DNA from: Burkholderiales bacterium
GTDB lineage: Bacteria > Pseudomonadota > Gammaproteobacteria > Burkholderiales > Nitrosomonadaceae
Length of the DNA: 64,000 bases
Assembly (NCBI GenBank): GCA_015075225.1
Contig: JABTUQ010000003.1
Span: 62,001 to 126,000, forward strand
Direction of reading: 5' to 3'
Part shown: positions 11,310-20,514 of the stretch, in pieces
Layout of the letters: each line of letters opens with the position of its first letter
Position numbering within the stretch: position 1 is the first letter of the stretch
Made by a program: the position numbers and the translations under genes
The notes under the pieces: generated by a model
What the model was told of the DNA's origin: nothing
The model's input: the letters and a program-made list of their open reading frames with translations, nothing else
The model's database searches: none

Positions 11310-12071
11310 TTATCCGGTAGTTCTGTTTTTGGGCGAATGTGTTTGCTGATTTGCAGGGAAATGACCCGGAAATGCTCTGGCAATCACCCAGGCGTGGACC
11401 CCGGTTGCACCCTGACGACGTATGACTCTGGCCAGTTCATTCATCGTCGCACCACTGGTCATGACATCATCGACGATGGCTATCCGTTTGCCAGAAAAAT
11501 CGCGCGAACAGGTAAAGGCATTGCGGACATTCTGCTGCCGGTTTTTCCACGGCAGCTCGGTTTGCGAGGGTGTGCTGCGGGTGCGTGCACAGGCGGAAGG
11601 CAGCAATTCACAACCTGTTTTTTTGCATAAATGGCGGCTGATTTCCAGTGCCTGGTTGAAACCCCGGGCCTGCAGCCTGTCAGGATGAAGAGGTACCGGA
11701 ATGACATAATCCGGCAAGGGTTCGTTGCGCAATCCGGCCAGCAATAAATCGGCCAGTATTGGTGCCAGAGGTAAATCGGAGCGGTATTTCAGCGCCTGTA
11801 TCAATGCATCAGCCGGAAAGGTATAACGCAGGGCGGCACTGACATAATCCCAGGTAGGCGGGTTGCGCAGGCAGGCTCCGCAAATTTCGGGAGTGGGCAC
11901 CGGCAACAGACAGGAAGGGCAGTGTACTGGCGATAGCCTGGGCAGATCCTGCAGGCAGGCATGGCAGATATTCTGATGATCCGGCGCCAGACACAACACA
12001 CAGTGCTTTTGTCTGAAAAATTGTGCAAAATTTAATCGCCTGTTCAGATTTTTGGTGGAAAAAATTGACAA
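11310..12071 (-). CDS. comF: ComF family phosphoribosyltransferase-like protein
   Basis: 253-residue ComF/GntX-type protein, implicated in DNA uptake during natural transformation. It has an N-terminal zinc-binding Cys cluster (CVLC, CHAC, CPSC, CGAC between about 24 and 70) and a C-terminal phosphoribosyltransferase fold with the PRPP loop IAIVDDVMTSGATMNE (about 195-210). The only available start is TTG at 12071, without an obvious Shine-Dalgarno. It is divergent from bioB with only 65 bp between, so the two share a promoter region. A link to comEA is functional inference only. Confidence 0.85.
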   Translation of the reverse strand: MSIFSTKNLNRRLNFAQFFRQKHCVLCLAPDHQNICHACLQDLPRLSPVHCPSCLLPVPTPEICGACLRNPPTWDYVSAALRYTFPADALIQALKYRSDLPLAPILADLLLAGLRNEPLPDYVIPVPLHPDRLQARGFNQALEISRHLCKKTGCELLPSACARTRSTPSQTELPWKNRQQNVRNAFTCSRDFSGKRIAIVDDVMTSGATMNELARVIRRQGATGVHAWVIARAFPGHFPANQQTHSPKNRTTG

Positions 12072-12136
12072 CTTGAGGGTTTATCCGTGATGATCATCTG
12101 TTATTTATTATAGCCTGGAGCAGGCGAGAGCCGAGG
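12072..12136. promoter_or_regulatory. comF-bioB divergent promoter region
   Basis: 65 bp shared by two divergent units. It contains the palindrome GATGATCATC (12089-12098), whose core ATGATCAT recurs at the bioB start (12137-12144), and an AT-rich TTATTTATTATAG that could be a -10 for bioB. I do not see a canonical BirA operator. Assignment is tentative. Confidence 0.35.
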
Positions 12137-13159
12137 ATGATCATGGAAAGTGGAACGGGTTTAACTTCTGAACAACAATGTGGATGTGCATGTTCCGGAG
12201 CGGGTTCGGCTGCACAGCAGGAATCGTCATTGCGCTGGTCGATAGCAGCGATTGAATCACTACTGGATTTGCCATTTGCTGATCTGATTTTTCAGGCGCA
12301 AACGCTGCACCGCCAGTATCACGATGCCAATGGCGTGCAATTATCCACCCTGATTTCTGTAAAAACCGGCGGATGTTCGGAGGATTGTGCCTATTGCCCG
12401 CAAGCTGCGCGTTACCACACAGGCGTGGAGAATCAGGCCATTCTGTCGCGCGAGGAAGTCGTGGCAGCGGCATTGCAGGCCAAGGAAAGCGGTGCCACTC
12501 GTTTTTGCATGGGTGCCGCCTGGCGTGGACCCAAGCAGCGCGACATCGAGCACATGACCGGGATCATCAGTGCCGTCAAGGAACTGGGCATGGAAACCTG
12601 TGCCACACTCGGTATTCTGAAACCGGGGCAGGCAGCCCAGCTCAAACAGGCCGGGCTGGATTACTACAACCATAACCTCGATACTGCACCCGAATTTTAT
12701 GGCGAAATCATTACCACGCGCGAATATCAGGATCGGCTGGATACGCTGGAAGAAGTGCGCAGCGCCAATATCAATGTCTGCTGTGGCGGCATTGTCGGCT
12801 TGGGCGAATCCCGTACTGCGCGGGCAGGGTTGATTGCGCAACTGGCCAATCTCGATCCTTATCCCGAATCGGTACCGATCAATTATCTGGTGCAGGTAGA
12901 GGGAACGCCTTTGCACGGCACACCTGAGCTCGATCCATTTGAATTCGTTCGCACCATCGCAGCTGCGCGCATTACTATGCCCAAGGCGATGGTCAGGCTG
13001 TCTGCCGGACGCAGACAAATGCCGGAAGCGATTCAGGCATTGTGTTTTCTGGCAGGAGCCAACTCCATTTTTTATGGCGATAAACTGCTGACAACCGGTA
13101 ATCCGGAAACAGAAAGTGATCTGGCATTATTCGAAAAACTGGGGCTGCATGCATTGTAA
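12137..13159 (+). CDS. bioB: Biotin synthase
   Basis: Radical-SAM enzyme that inserts sulfur into dethiobiotin, the last step of biotin synthesis. 340 residues. The [4Fe-4S] motif C-x3-C-x2-C appears as [12 protein letters not shown] (about 77-88); later conserved blocks include [18 protein letters not shown] and [13 protein letters not shown], which carry the [2Fe-2S] ligands. The N terminus (1-35) is longer than in E. coli and has extra cysteines (CGCACSG), of unknown meaning. A second ATG at 12143 is possible. First gene of bioB-F-H-C-D; bioA is not in this cluster. Confidence 0.96.
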   Translation: MIMESGTGLTSEQQCGCACSGAGSAAQQESSLRWSIAAIESLLDLPFADLIFQAQTLHRQYHDANGVQLSTLISVKTGGCSEDCAYCPQAARYHTGVENQAILSREEVVAAALQAKESGATRFCMGAAWRGPKQRDIEHMTGIISAVKELGMETCATLGILKPGQAAQLKQAGLDYYNHNLDTAPEFYGEIITTREYQDRLDTLEEVRSANINVCCGGIVGLGESRTARAGLIAQLANLDPYPESVPINYLVQVEGTPLHGTPELDPFEFVRTIAAARITMPKAMVRLSAGRRQMPEAIQALCFLAGANSIFYGDKLLTTGNPETESDLALFEKLGLHAL

Positions 13160-13179
13160 CGAGCGGATTGCGTAGCAAT

Positions 13180-14343
13180 ATGCTGGCAGATCTGAGCGAG
13201 GCACTGCAACAGCGCCAGCAGCAGGGATTGTACCGCTCGCGTCCGGTGCTGGAAGGACCACAATCGCCACATGTCACGATTGATGGCAGGGAATTTCTCG
13301 CTTTCTGCAGCAACGATTACCTGGGGCTGGCCAATCATCCTGCTTTAATCGAAGCAATAGCAGAAGGGGCGCGGCGTTACGGCGTGGGTTCGGGAGCATC
13401 GCATCTGATCAGCGGCCAGTCACAAGCGCATCATATGCTGGAACAGGCACTGGCTGCGTTTGTCGGGCTGCCACGCGCATTGCTGTTTTCTACCGGCTAC
13501 ATGGCCAATCTGGCTGCGGTCACTGCACTGGTTGGCCGCGAAGATGTGATTTTCGCGGACCGTCTCAACCATGCCTCGCTCAATGATGCTGCTTTGCTAT
13601 CACGCGCCCGGTTTATCCGCTACCCGCATCTCGATCTCGCTACGCTGGAGAAACAGCTGGAGAAGACAGATGCACGGCGCAAGCTTGTGATCACCGATGC
13701 GGTATTCAGCATGGATGGAGACACAGCACCGGTTGCCGGATTGCTGGCGTTGTGTCGGCGTTTTGATGCCTGGCTGCTGCTGGATGATGCGCACGGCTTC
13801 GGTGTACTCGGCGAACGGGGCAGCGGCAGCCTGTATTCCCTGCAACAGGAAGAGCGGGCTGCGCCGCATCTGATTTACATGGCGACACTGGGCAAGGCGG
13901 CGGGCGTATCCGGTGCTTTTGTGGCGGCACAGGCGCCCGTTATCGAAACACTGATCCAGCACGGCCGCACTTACGGATACACCACAGCAGCCGCTCCTTT
14001 GCTGGCACATGCCCTGCTGACCAGCCTGCAGCTGATCGAACAGCACTCCTGGCGGCGGGAACAGCTTGCACGGCTGATCGGACGATTGCGCAACAATCTG
14101 CAACCGCTACCCTGGCAGCTATTGCCTTCGGAAACACCGATACAGCCTTTGCTGACAGGTGAAAGCCAGGAGGCTGTGCGACTGGATCTGGCGCTGCGTG
14201 AACAGGGTATCTGGGTGCCGGCCATCCGCCCGCCGACCGTGCCGGAAGGCAGGGCGCGGTTGCGCATCAGTTTGTCTGCCGCGCATACCGAAACGGATAT
14301 CGATCGGTTGAGCGTAGCTCTGCAGGCACTGGCCCGACCCTGA
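13180..14343 (+). CDS. bioF: 8-amino-7-oxononanoate synthase
   Basis: PLP-dependent alpha-oxoamine synthase that condenses pimeloyl-ACP/CoA with alanine to form 8-amino-7-oxononanoate. 387 residues from ATG 13180, typical length. Motifs: FCSNDYLGLANHP (about 43-55), GSGASHLISGQS, FADRLNHASLNDAALLSRA, the PLP-binding LLLDDAHGFGVLG, and TLGKAAGVSGAFV with the Schiff-base Lys. TTG 13168 is an alternative start but lacks spacing to a ribosome site. It begins about 20 bp after bioB and its stop abuts bioH. Confidence 0.95.
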   Translation: MLADLSEALQQRQQQGLYRSRPVLEGPQSPHVTIDGREFLAFCSNDYLGLANHPALIEAIAEGARRYGVGSGASHLISGQSQAHHMLEQALAAFVGLPRALLFSTGYMANLAAVTALVGREDVIFADRLNHASLNDAALLSRARFIRYPHLDLATLEKQLEKTDARRKLVITDAVFSMDGDTAPVAGLLALCRRFDAWLLLDDAHGFGVLGERGSGSLYSLQQEERAAPHLIYMATLGKAAGVSGAFVAAQAPVIETLIQHGRTYGYTTAAAPLLAHALLTSLQLIEQHSWRREQLARLIGRLRNNLQPLPWQLLPSETPIQPLLTGESQEAVRLDLALREQGIWVPAIRPPTVPEGRARLRISLSAAHTETDIDRLSVALQALARP

Positions 14344-14344
14344 C

Positions 14345-15103
14345 ATGGCCGGTATCCATATTGAAACGACCGGAAACGGCCCTGATCTGGTGATGCTGCA
14401 TGGCTGGGCCATGCACAGCGGGGTGTGGGATAGCGTGGTGGAACCAGTGTCGCGTCGTTTCCGCCTGCCTCGGGTTGATTTGCAGGGTCTCGGGGCCAGC
14501 CGTGTTTGCGTACTGGAATGACTGGAACAAATGACTGCAGTGATTGCGGACCGTTTGCCCGGCAGTTACAGCGTGTGTGGCTGGTCGCTTGGCGGACAGG
14601 TGGCTATCCGGCTGGCATTGCAGGCGCCGGAACGCGTGCAGCGGCTGGTGCTGGTAGCCAGTACCCCTTGTTTTGTCAAACAGGCAGACTGGCCATGGGG
14701 AATGGAAGCGACTACCCTGACCCTGTTCATGGAAAACTTGATGCGTGACTACACCCAGACGCTCAATCGCTTTCTGACACTGCAGATCAGTGGTAGCGAG
14801 GATCAAACCCGTGTGCTGGCACGGTTGCGCGAGAGTGTTTTGTGTGACCGGCCACCGGACGCCACCACCTTGCAGATCGGGTTGAAAATACTGCAAACCA
14901 GTGATTTGAGAGCTGAATTGAACCGGATTGGGCAGCCTGTGCTGCTGATTCACGGCCAGAACGATGTCATCACCCCGGCCGGTGCTGCAGAATGGATGCA
15001 GCAGCATTTGCCACAAGCGCACCTGAGATTATTTCCTCATTGCGGCCATGCGCCGTTTCTTTCCTTTCCTGAACGATTCGTGAGTTGTTTCGATGCATTA
15101 TGA
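14345..15103 (+). pseudogene. bioH: Pimeloyl-ACP methyl ester carboxylesterase BioH, interrupted by in-frame TGA
   Basis: Reads in one frame from ATG 14345 to TGA 15101-15103 as a 252-codon alpha/beta hydrolase, except for a TGA at 14519-14521 (codon 59). All catalytic parts remain: oxyanion HGWAM near the N terminus, nucleophile elbow GWSLGG (Ser81), Asp in GQNDVITP, and His in CGHAPF. Spacing between the flanking blocks (GASR to MTAV) equals that of E. coli BioH, so this looks like a simple nonsense change, not a frameshift. BioH would free pimeloyl-ACP from its methyl ester, the exit from the BioC path. Reinitiation at ATG 14531 would lack the HGW loop. It may be a sequencing error, recent loss or suppressed stop. 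Confidence 0.85.
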
Positions 15104-15989
15104 TCATATCCTCGACAAGCGCCTGTTGCGCCGGTCATTTGAACGGGCGGCAACCGGCTACGACCAGTCTGCCGTACTGCAGCGGGAAATATGTGATCGC
15201 ATGTTATCCCGGCTGGAATACATCAAATATGTTCCCACCCGTATTCTCGATGCGGGTAGCGGAACCGGCTACGGCACACGCAAGCTGATCGAACATTATC
15301 CGGATGCGGAAATCATGCCGCTGGATATCGCGCTGACGATGCATGACTGTGCACGGGCAGCAGCTCCAGGGCAAGTATCCGGATGGCAGCGCTGGTTGCC
15401 GTTCAGCCGTCCCCAAACCGGAAACTATTTATGCGCGGATATCGAGCAATTGCCTTTGCGCGAGGCCAGTATCGGGATGATCTGGTCTAATCTGGCGATT
15501 CAGTGGTGCAACGATCTCGGACAGGCTTTTACGGAAGCGCACCGTGTGCTGGTGAACGGCGGATTGTTGATGTTCAGCACATTCGGACCGGATACGCTGA
15601 AGGAGTTGCGCCAGTCATTTAAATCGGTGGATCCGTTCAGCCATGTCAACCGTTTTACGGATATGCACGATATCGGCGACATGCTGGTGAACAGCGGTTT
15701 TTCGCTGCCGGTCATGGATATGGAATACATCACGCTGACCTATGAGGATATCAGGGGGGTGATGCATGATCTCAAAGCAATCGGCGCGCACAACGTGACC
15801 CAGGGGCGCAGGCGCGGATTGACTGGCAAAGGAGCATGGCAGCAAGTGATCGACCAGTATGAAACGCTGCGTCAGCAAGGAAGGTTACCCGCCACGTATG
15901 AAGTGATCTATGGCCATGCCTGGAAACCGGAGACGCGCACAGTGCAATTGAAACCGGAGACACGGCGCAAGCTTGGCCTGGCACCCTGA
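15093..15989 (+). CDS. bioC: Malonyl-[ACP] O-methyltransferase BioC
   Basis: SAM-dependent methyltransferase that caps malonyl-ACP so that it can enter fatty acid synthesis as a pimelate primer. 298 residues: SAM motif I ILDAGSGTGYGTRKL (about 51-65), acidic MPLDIALTM, LCADIEQLPLREASIGMIWS and NGGLLMFSTFGPDTLKELR, the BioC signature region. The start overlaps the end of bioH by 11 bp, indicating translational coupling with the broken gene. If bioH is really lost, this enzyme's product needs another esterase for release. Confidence 0.94.
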   Translation: MHYDHILDKRLLRRSFERAATGYDQSAVLQREICDRMLSRLEYIKYVPTRILDAGSGTGYGTRKLIEHYPDAEIMPLDIALTMHDCARAAAPGQVSGWQRWLPFSRPQTGNYLCADIEQLPLREASIGMIWSNLAIQWCNDLGQAFTEAHRVLVNGGLLMFSTFGPDTLKELRQSFKSVDPFSHVNRFTDMHDIGDMLVNSGFSLPVMDMEYITLTYEDIRGVMHDLKAIGAHNVTQGRRRGLTGKGAWQQVIDQYETLRQQGRLPATYEVIYGHAWKPETRTVQLKPETRRKLGLAP

Positions 15990-15991
15990 CC

Positions 15992-16675
15992 ATGCCGATA
16001 GGATTTTTTATCACTGGCACCGATACCGGGATCGGAAAAACAACGGTGAGTTGTGCTTTGCTACATGCGTTTGCTGCGCAAGGCCGTAGTGTGATCGGCA
16101 TGAAGCCGGTAGCAGCGGGCTGCGAAAACAGCTTCTGGCAGGATGTGGAACACTTGAAAGCCGCTAGTAACATCAGCCTGCCGCAATCGCTGATCAATCC
16201 TTACGCTTTTGATGCACCGATTGCACCGCATATCGCCGCGCAACACACCGGTGTCCGGATTGATCCGGAAGTAATCCGGCAATCCTGTGAAAAATTGCAG
16301 TCGGTGGCAGAAGTAACGATCGTCGAAGGTGTTGGTGGGTTCAGAGTGCCGCTATCTTCATCAGGTGTACCGGGTAAGCGCTACGATACCGGAGATCTTG
16401 CCGGAATGCTGGGGCTGCCGGTGATTCTGGTGGTGGGCATCCGGCTGGGTTGCCTTAATCATGCCTTGCTGACCGCCCGGGCGATTGAATCTGCTGGACT
16501 GAAACTGGCCGGCTGGGTGGCTAACACCATTGATCCAACCATGTTGCAATTGGAAGCCAATCTTCAAACACTGACTGAATGGCTGGACTGCCCGTTGCTG
16601 GGTGTGTTGCCGTTTCAGGAACAGCTTGATGTGCGGCAGCTCGCCGGGCTGATGGATCTGTCCCGGCTGGAGTGA
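15992..16675 (+). CDS. bioD: Dethiobiotin synthetase
   Basis: ATP-dependent carboxylase that closes the ureido ring of 7,8-diaminopelargonate. 227 residues: P-loop FITGTDTGIGKTTV (about 6-19), KPVAAGC with the substrate Lys, TIVEGVGGFRVPL and LPVILVVGIRLGCLNHALLT. It starts 2 bp after bioC. Last gene of the cluster; the following convergent gene is prolyl iminopeptidase. Confidence 0.95.
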   Translation: MPIGFFITGTDTGIGKTTVSCALLHAFAAQGRSVIGMKPVAAGCENSFWQDVEHLKAASNISLPQSLINPYAFDAPIAPHIAAQHTGVRIDPEVIRQSCEKLQSVAEVTIVEGVGGFRVPLSSSGVPGKRYDTGDLAGMLGLPVILVVGIRLGCLNHALLTARAIESAGLKLAGWVANTIDPTMLQLEANLQTLTEWLDCPLLGVLPFQEQLDVRQLAGLMDLSRLE

Positions 16676-16710
16676 AGCCGGAACAGAATCGGAGTTATAC
16701 ATGCACTTTG

Positions 16711-17661
16711 TTACTGTAACTGCTTAAATTTCTCGGTGGCCTTGACGAGTTCGGTGAGAATGCCGGGCTCCCAGGCTGAATGACCGGCATCGTTGATAAC
16801 AATATAGTCTGCTTCCGGCCAGGCCAGGTGCAGATCATAAGCACTGGCGATCGGGCAGACGGCATCGTAACGCCCTTGTACGATGACGGCCGGCAGGTGT
16901 TGAATCTTGTGAATGTTTTCAAGCAGGCTGTTCTCCGGCAGAAAGATATTGTGCCGGAAATAGTGCGCTTCCATCCTTGCCAGACCGAGGGCGACGGTAT
17001 CACTGGCGAAATAATCGACTGTACCTGGGCTGGGTAGCAGGGTAGAGCAGCTTCCTTCGTAGCGCCCCCATGCTTTTGCTGCGGGCATGTGCACAGCAGG
17101 GTCGGGATCCATCAACAAACGGTAGTAGGAAGCCAGAACGTCACATTGTTCGATTGGTGACAGGCGGGCGGTAAATTCGCGCCAGACTTCAGGGAAAAAA
17201 TTGCGCAAGCCATACAGAAACCAGTTGATTTCACCAGGCCGGCAAAGAAAGATACCGCGCAGGATGAATCCCAGGCAGCGATCAGGATGAGCCTCGCCGT
17301 AGGCAAGCGCCAGTGTGCTGCCCCAGGAGCCACCAAAAACCAGCCATTGTTCAATCCCGAGATGTCGCCGCAACGTTTCGATATCCTCGATCAGCAGCGG
17401 AGTGGTGTTGTCCCTGGTTTCACCCAGTGGCACGGAACGTCCGGCGCCACGCTGATCGAAAATAACAATCCGGTAGCGGGCGGGATCAAAGAAACGCCGA
17501 TGGGCAGGGGTGGCACCTGCACCTGGCCCGCCGTGTAAAAACAGGACAGGGATGCCGTTGCGATTGCCCGATTGTTCCCAATACATGGTGTGAATATCAT
17601 CCAGCTGGAGCATACCGTGATCATAAGGCTCTATGGATGGAAAAAGGCCAGTGTGTGTCAT
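16711..17661 (-). CDS. pip: Prolyl iminopeptidase
   Basis: Alpha/beta-hydrolase serine peptidase (family S33) that removes N-terminal proline from peptides. 316 residues, the usual size. HGGPGAGATPAHRRFFDPARY carries the oxyanion region (given as HGGPGAGATP and RRFFDPARY, about 43-63), followed by FDQRGAGRS and the nucleophile elbow VFGGSWGSTLALAY (Ser about 114); Asp and His lie in GRYDAVCP and DAGHSAWEP. Convergent with bioD; cytoplasmic. Confidence 0.94.
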   Translation of the reverse strand: MTHTGLFPSIEPYDHGMLQLDDIHTMYWEQSGNRNGIPVLFLHGGPGAGATPAHRRFFDPARYRIVIFDQRGAGRSVPLGETRDNTTPLLIEDIETLRRHLGIEQWLVFGGSWGSTLALAYGEAHPDRCLGFILRGIFLCRPGEINWFLYGLRNFFPEVWREFTARLSPIEQCDVLASYYRLLMDPDPAVHMPAAKAWGRYEGSCSTLLPSPGTVDYFASDTVALGLARMEAHYFRHNIFLPENSLLENIHKIQHLPAVIVQGRYDAVCPIASAYDLHLAWPEADYIVINDAGHSAWEPGILTELVKATEKFKQLQ

Positions 17662-17978
17662 TGTGCGCTCTCCTGGTTATTGTGGTTATTAGAAAAATGA
17701 ACCGTGCCGGGGCATTTTAGCACTGTGGCATATCGGGATTGCATTCGGGGCGGGATTGACTATCGCGGGATTTTTCACACCCTATTTTCTGGTTGAAAAA
17801 ATCTCGCGAAAATGGCAGTTGTTGTATAGTCGCGCGGGTGTCGGCGTGATCTTCAGTCTGCTGGTTCAGGCAATCCGCAGGAATTTTGTGTGTCAGGCAT
17901 TGTTTGCGACATGGGGAAACCGGAAAAACAAGAAAGGAGCGGAAGGATTGATGCTGGTAAAAATCGGGGTGAAGTAAA
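17662..17978. other. Divergent intergenic region upstream of the patatin gene
   Basis: 317 bp between the divergent prolyl iminopeptidase and patatin genes. A 73-codon open frame (17756-17977) lacks a ribosome site and recognisable motifs and is not called. GGGG just upstream of the patatin TTG serves as its ribosome site. No promoter hexamers were assigned. Confidence 0.4.
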
Positions 17979-19148
17979 TTGCCCGTAGATAAAATGGCCG
18001 TGCAAGATCCACGACCATCGAGACTGGGTCTGGTTCTGACCGGAGGCGGGGCTCGTGCCGCCTACCAGGTAGGCGTATTGCGGGCCATTGCTGAAATGTT
18101 GCCGCCCCACGCACGCAGTCCTTTTCCAGTGGTCTGCGGTACTTCGGCCGGAGCAATCAATGCTGCAGGCCTTGCCATGGCCGCAACCCATTTTTCTACG
18201 GGGATCAAGCGGCTGGAAGGGGTCTGGGGCCATCTGCATACCAGCCAGATTTATCGCTCCGATTTGGTCGGGGTGCTGCATAACGCGCTGCGTTATTTTG
18301 GCTCGATCGTATCAAGCAGAATGGCAGGCAGGCCGGTTTCTCTGCTGGACAATACCCCGCTCCGGCAGCTGTTGGCTTGTCATCTGCCTTTCAGGGGAAT
18401 ACGTAGGAGCATTCACGCTGGGGCGTTGCACGCACTCGGAATTACAGCTTGGGGATATGCCTCCGGGCAGTCGGTGACTTTCTATCAGGCTAATCCCAGC
18501 ATTATTCCCTGGAAACGGGCGCAACGCATCGGTGTTCCATCGCGCATAGGCATTCAGCACCTGGTGGCATCGGCTTCGATTCCATTTATTTTTCCGGCAA
18601 TCCGGGTGAATCGCGAATATTTTGGTGATGGCTCCATACGGCAGATTGCACCGCTGAGTCCGGCATTGCATCTGGGTGCGGATCGTGTGCTGGTGATCGG
18701 TGTAAACGAGAAGAAAGAAATGGATTGCGAGCGCGTCAAGGTAACGGGTTACCCACCGATGGCGCAAATAGCCGGCCACATGATGAACAGTATTTTTGTC
18801 GATAATCTGGATTTTGATCTGGAGCGCCTGCGTCGTATCAACCAGACGCTTTCCCTGATTCCGGAAAGCCAGGTGGCAGATACACCCAGATTGCGCGTGG
18901 TGGAAAGCATGGTGATCACCCCCAGCGAGAAAATTGAGGATTTTGCGCGGGAATATGCCAACAGCCTGCCGCGTCCGATACGTTATTTCTTTCACGCAGC
19001 CGGTGCAATGGGGCCAAAAGGTTCTGCCATGCTCAGTTATGTATTGTTTGAAGCTCCTTTTTGCCAGGCGCTGATTGATCTGGGCTACCGGGATACCTTG
19101 CGGCGGCAGGATGAAGTATATGCTTTCATTTTCGAACGACAGGAGTAA
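17979..19148 (+). CDS. Patatin-like phospholipase family protein
   Basis: 389-residue patatin-domain lipid acyl hydrolase with a Ser-Asp dyad. The glycine-rich oxyanion loop LTGGGARAAYQVGVL (about 16-30), nucleophile elbow VCGTSAGAINAA (Ser about 53) and catalytic Asp in YFGDGSIRQ (about 213) are all present. No signal peptide. TTG 17979 is preferred because CGGGGT lies 7 nt upstream; ATG 17994 is possible but has no ribosome site. terC follows 5 bp later. Substrate unknown; a C-terminal domain follows the patatin fold, as in proteobacterial relatives. Confidence 0.9.
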   Translation: MPVDKMAVQDPRPSRLGLVLTGGGARAAYQVGVLRAIAEMLPPHARSPFPVVCGTSAGAINAAGLAMAATHFSTGIKRLEGVWGHLHTSQIYRSDLVGVLHNALRYFGSIVSSRMAGRPVSLLDNTPLRQLLACHLPFRGIRRSIHAGALHALGITAWGYASGQSVTFYQANPSIIPWKRAQRIGVPSRIGIQHLVASASIPFIFPAIRVNREYFGDGSIRQIAPLSPALHLGADRVLVIGVNEKKEMDCERVKVTGYPPMAQIAGHMMNSIFVDNLDFDLERLRRINQTLSLIPESQVADTPRLRVVESMVITPSEKIEDFAREYANSLPRPIRYFFHAAGAMGPKGSAMLSYVLFEAPFCQALIDLGYRDTLRRQDEVYAFIFERQE

Positions 19149-19153
19149 AAAAT

Positions 19154-19873
19154 ATGGAAGTCACCGATCCGCAGTTCTGGATTGCTGTTTTGCAGATTGT
19201 TGCCATCGATATTGCGCTGGGTGCCGACAATGCCGTGGTGATTGCGCTGGCTTGCCGGCATCTGCCGGAGCACAAACGTAATCAGGGAATCTTCTGGGGA
19301 GCGGCAGGGGCGATCGGCATACGGGTCCTGCTGGTTTTTTTTGCGCTTCAGTTACTAACCTTGCCTTATCTGAAAATTGCTGGTGGAGTGTTGCTGTTAT
19401 GGATTGGCGTTAAATTGTTGTTGCCGGAGCCGGCCAGTGAAAGCGGGCCGATTGTGAAAGGGGGCGCTACCACTCTGCCGGGTGTGATCAAAACCATTAT
19501 CATCGCCGATACTGTGATGAGCCTGGACAATGTCATGGGAATCGCCGGTGCGGCCAGGGATAGTCTGGCACTGGTAATATTCGGCTTGTTGTTCAGCGTT
19601 CCTATCATTGTCTGGGGAAGCAAGCTGGTGATGAAGTGGATCGAGCGTTTTCCAGTAATCATCATCATTGGCGCCGGTTTTCTCGGTTGGGTTGCCGGTG
19701 GTTTGCTGATAGGCGATGCTGTCAGTCAGGAATGGTTTGACACACAGTCGGCTATCCTGCAATGGGGTGTACCGATAACCTGTTCACTGCTGGTGATAGG
19801 CACCGGAAAATGGTTGGCTGCCCGGACACAAAAGAAAGCGCGGGCGTCCATGGATTTGCTGGAAAAAGACTGA
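19154..19873 (+). CDS. TerC/YjbE family integral membrane protein
   Basis: 239-residue polytopic membrane protein with about seven hydrophobic segments. The TerC metal-site motif IDIALGADNAVVIALA (about 17-32) and its second half DTVMSLDNVMGIAGAA (about 117-132) are clear. TerC-family proteins are implicated in metal (especially manganese) export and metalation; the YjbE-like members lack the C-terminal CBS part, as here. AGGAG precedes ATG 19154, and the gene is 5 bp behind the patatin gene. Confidence 0.92.
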   Translation: MEVTDPQFWIAVLQIVAIDIALGADNAVVIALACRHLPEHKRNQGIFWGAAGAIGIRVLLVFFALQLLTLPYLKIAGGVLLLWIGVKLLLPEPASESGPIVKGGATTLPGVIKTIIIADTVMSLDNVMGIAGAARDSLALVIFGLLFSVPIIVWGSKLVMKWIERFPVIIIIGAGFLGWVAGGLLIGDAVSQEWFDTQSAILQWGVPITCSLLVIGTGKWLAARTQKKARASMDLLEKD

Positions 19874-20003
19874 TTGCTGGATTGTTTGTGTGGTGATGCG
19901 GACCGCATTGAGATCCGTGATTGAAACCAGCCGCAATCCTGCTATTCCAGTTGTGGAACAAAATGTAGTTTATGGTGAAACACACGTGAGGGAGAAAAAT
20001 CCT

Positions 20004-20429
20004 ATGTTAAAAATGTTGCTACCAGTTGATGGTTCCGAAGCGTCTGCCCGAGCGATCGAGGAATTTGTGAAAAGGCTCGATTGGTATCGTGAAAAACCTG
20101 AGGTTCATCTGCTGAATGTACGGATGCCGCTGACCGGCAATGTTTCCATGTTTGTCAGCAAGGAAGAGATTGGTGATTACTACCGGGAGGAAGGGCTCAG
20201 AAGCCTGCAGCAGGCACGCGATTATCTGGAAGAAAAGGGAATTGCCTACCGCCATCATGTCGTTGTGGGAGAGGTGGTGGATATGGTTCTCCAGTTTGCC
20301 GACGAGATAAAATGTGATCAGATTGTCATCGGGCCGCGCGGACTGGGCGCGGTCAAGGGTTTGTTGCTTGGTTCGGTAGCCAGTAAGCTGATCCAGCTTT
20401 CGACGATTCCGGTATTGCTGCTCAAATAG
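20004..20429 (+). CDS. Universal stress protein UspA family
   Basis: 141-residue cytoplasmic UspA-fold protein. KMLLPVDGSEASARAIEEF at the N terminus and the ATP-binding-type ending VIGPRGLGAVKGLLLGSVASKL (given as GPRGLGAVKGLLLGSVA) match the family's G-x2-G-x9-G-(S/T) pattern, so nucleotide binding is expected. ATG 20004 is chosen for GGGAGA directly upstream; an open frame extends upstream without homology. 130 bp separate it from terC. Target process unknown. Confidence 0.9.
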   Translation: MLKMLLPVDGSEASARAIEEFVKRLDWYREKPEVHLLNVRMPLTGNVSMFVSKEEIGDYYREEGLRSLQQARDYLEEKGIAYRHHVVVGEVVDMVLQFADEIKCDQIVIGPRGLGAVKGLLLGSVASKLIQLSTIPVLLLK

Positions 20430-20514
20430 CGAAAAACGGCCGTAATCCTCCATCTACTACAGCAAATGGCCTGCCGGAGGTTGCTGTTAAATCCATGATG
20501 GAGGGTTAATAAAT

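Noticed and set aside
12089..12144. Repeated ATGATCAT as a biotin operator
   Set aside because: Short, common in this window (also at the diguanylate cyclase start and the bioH-bioC overlap), and unlike known BirA operators.
14267..15022. 251-codon open frame antisense to bioF/bioH
   Set aside because: Antisense shadow; the sense strand carries clear catalytic motifs.
17756..17977. 73-codon open frame on the plus strand before the patatin gene
   Set aside because: No ribosome site and no family resemblance; it ends directly at the patatin ribosome site and start.
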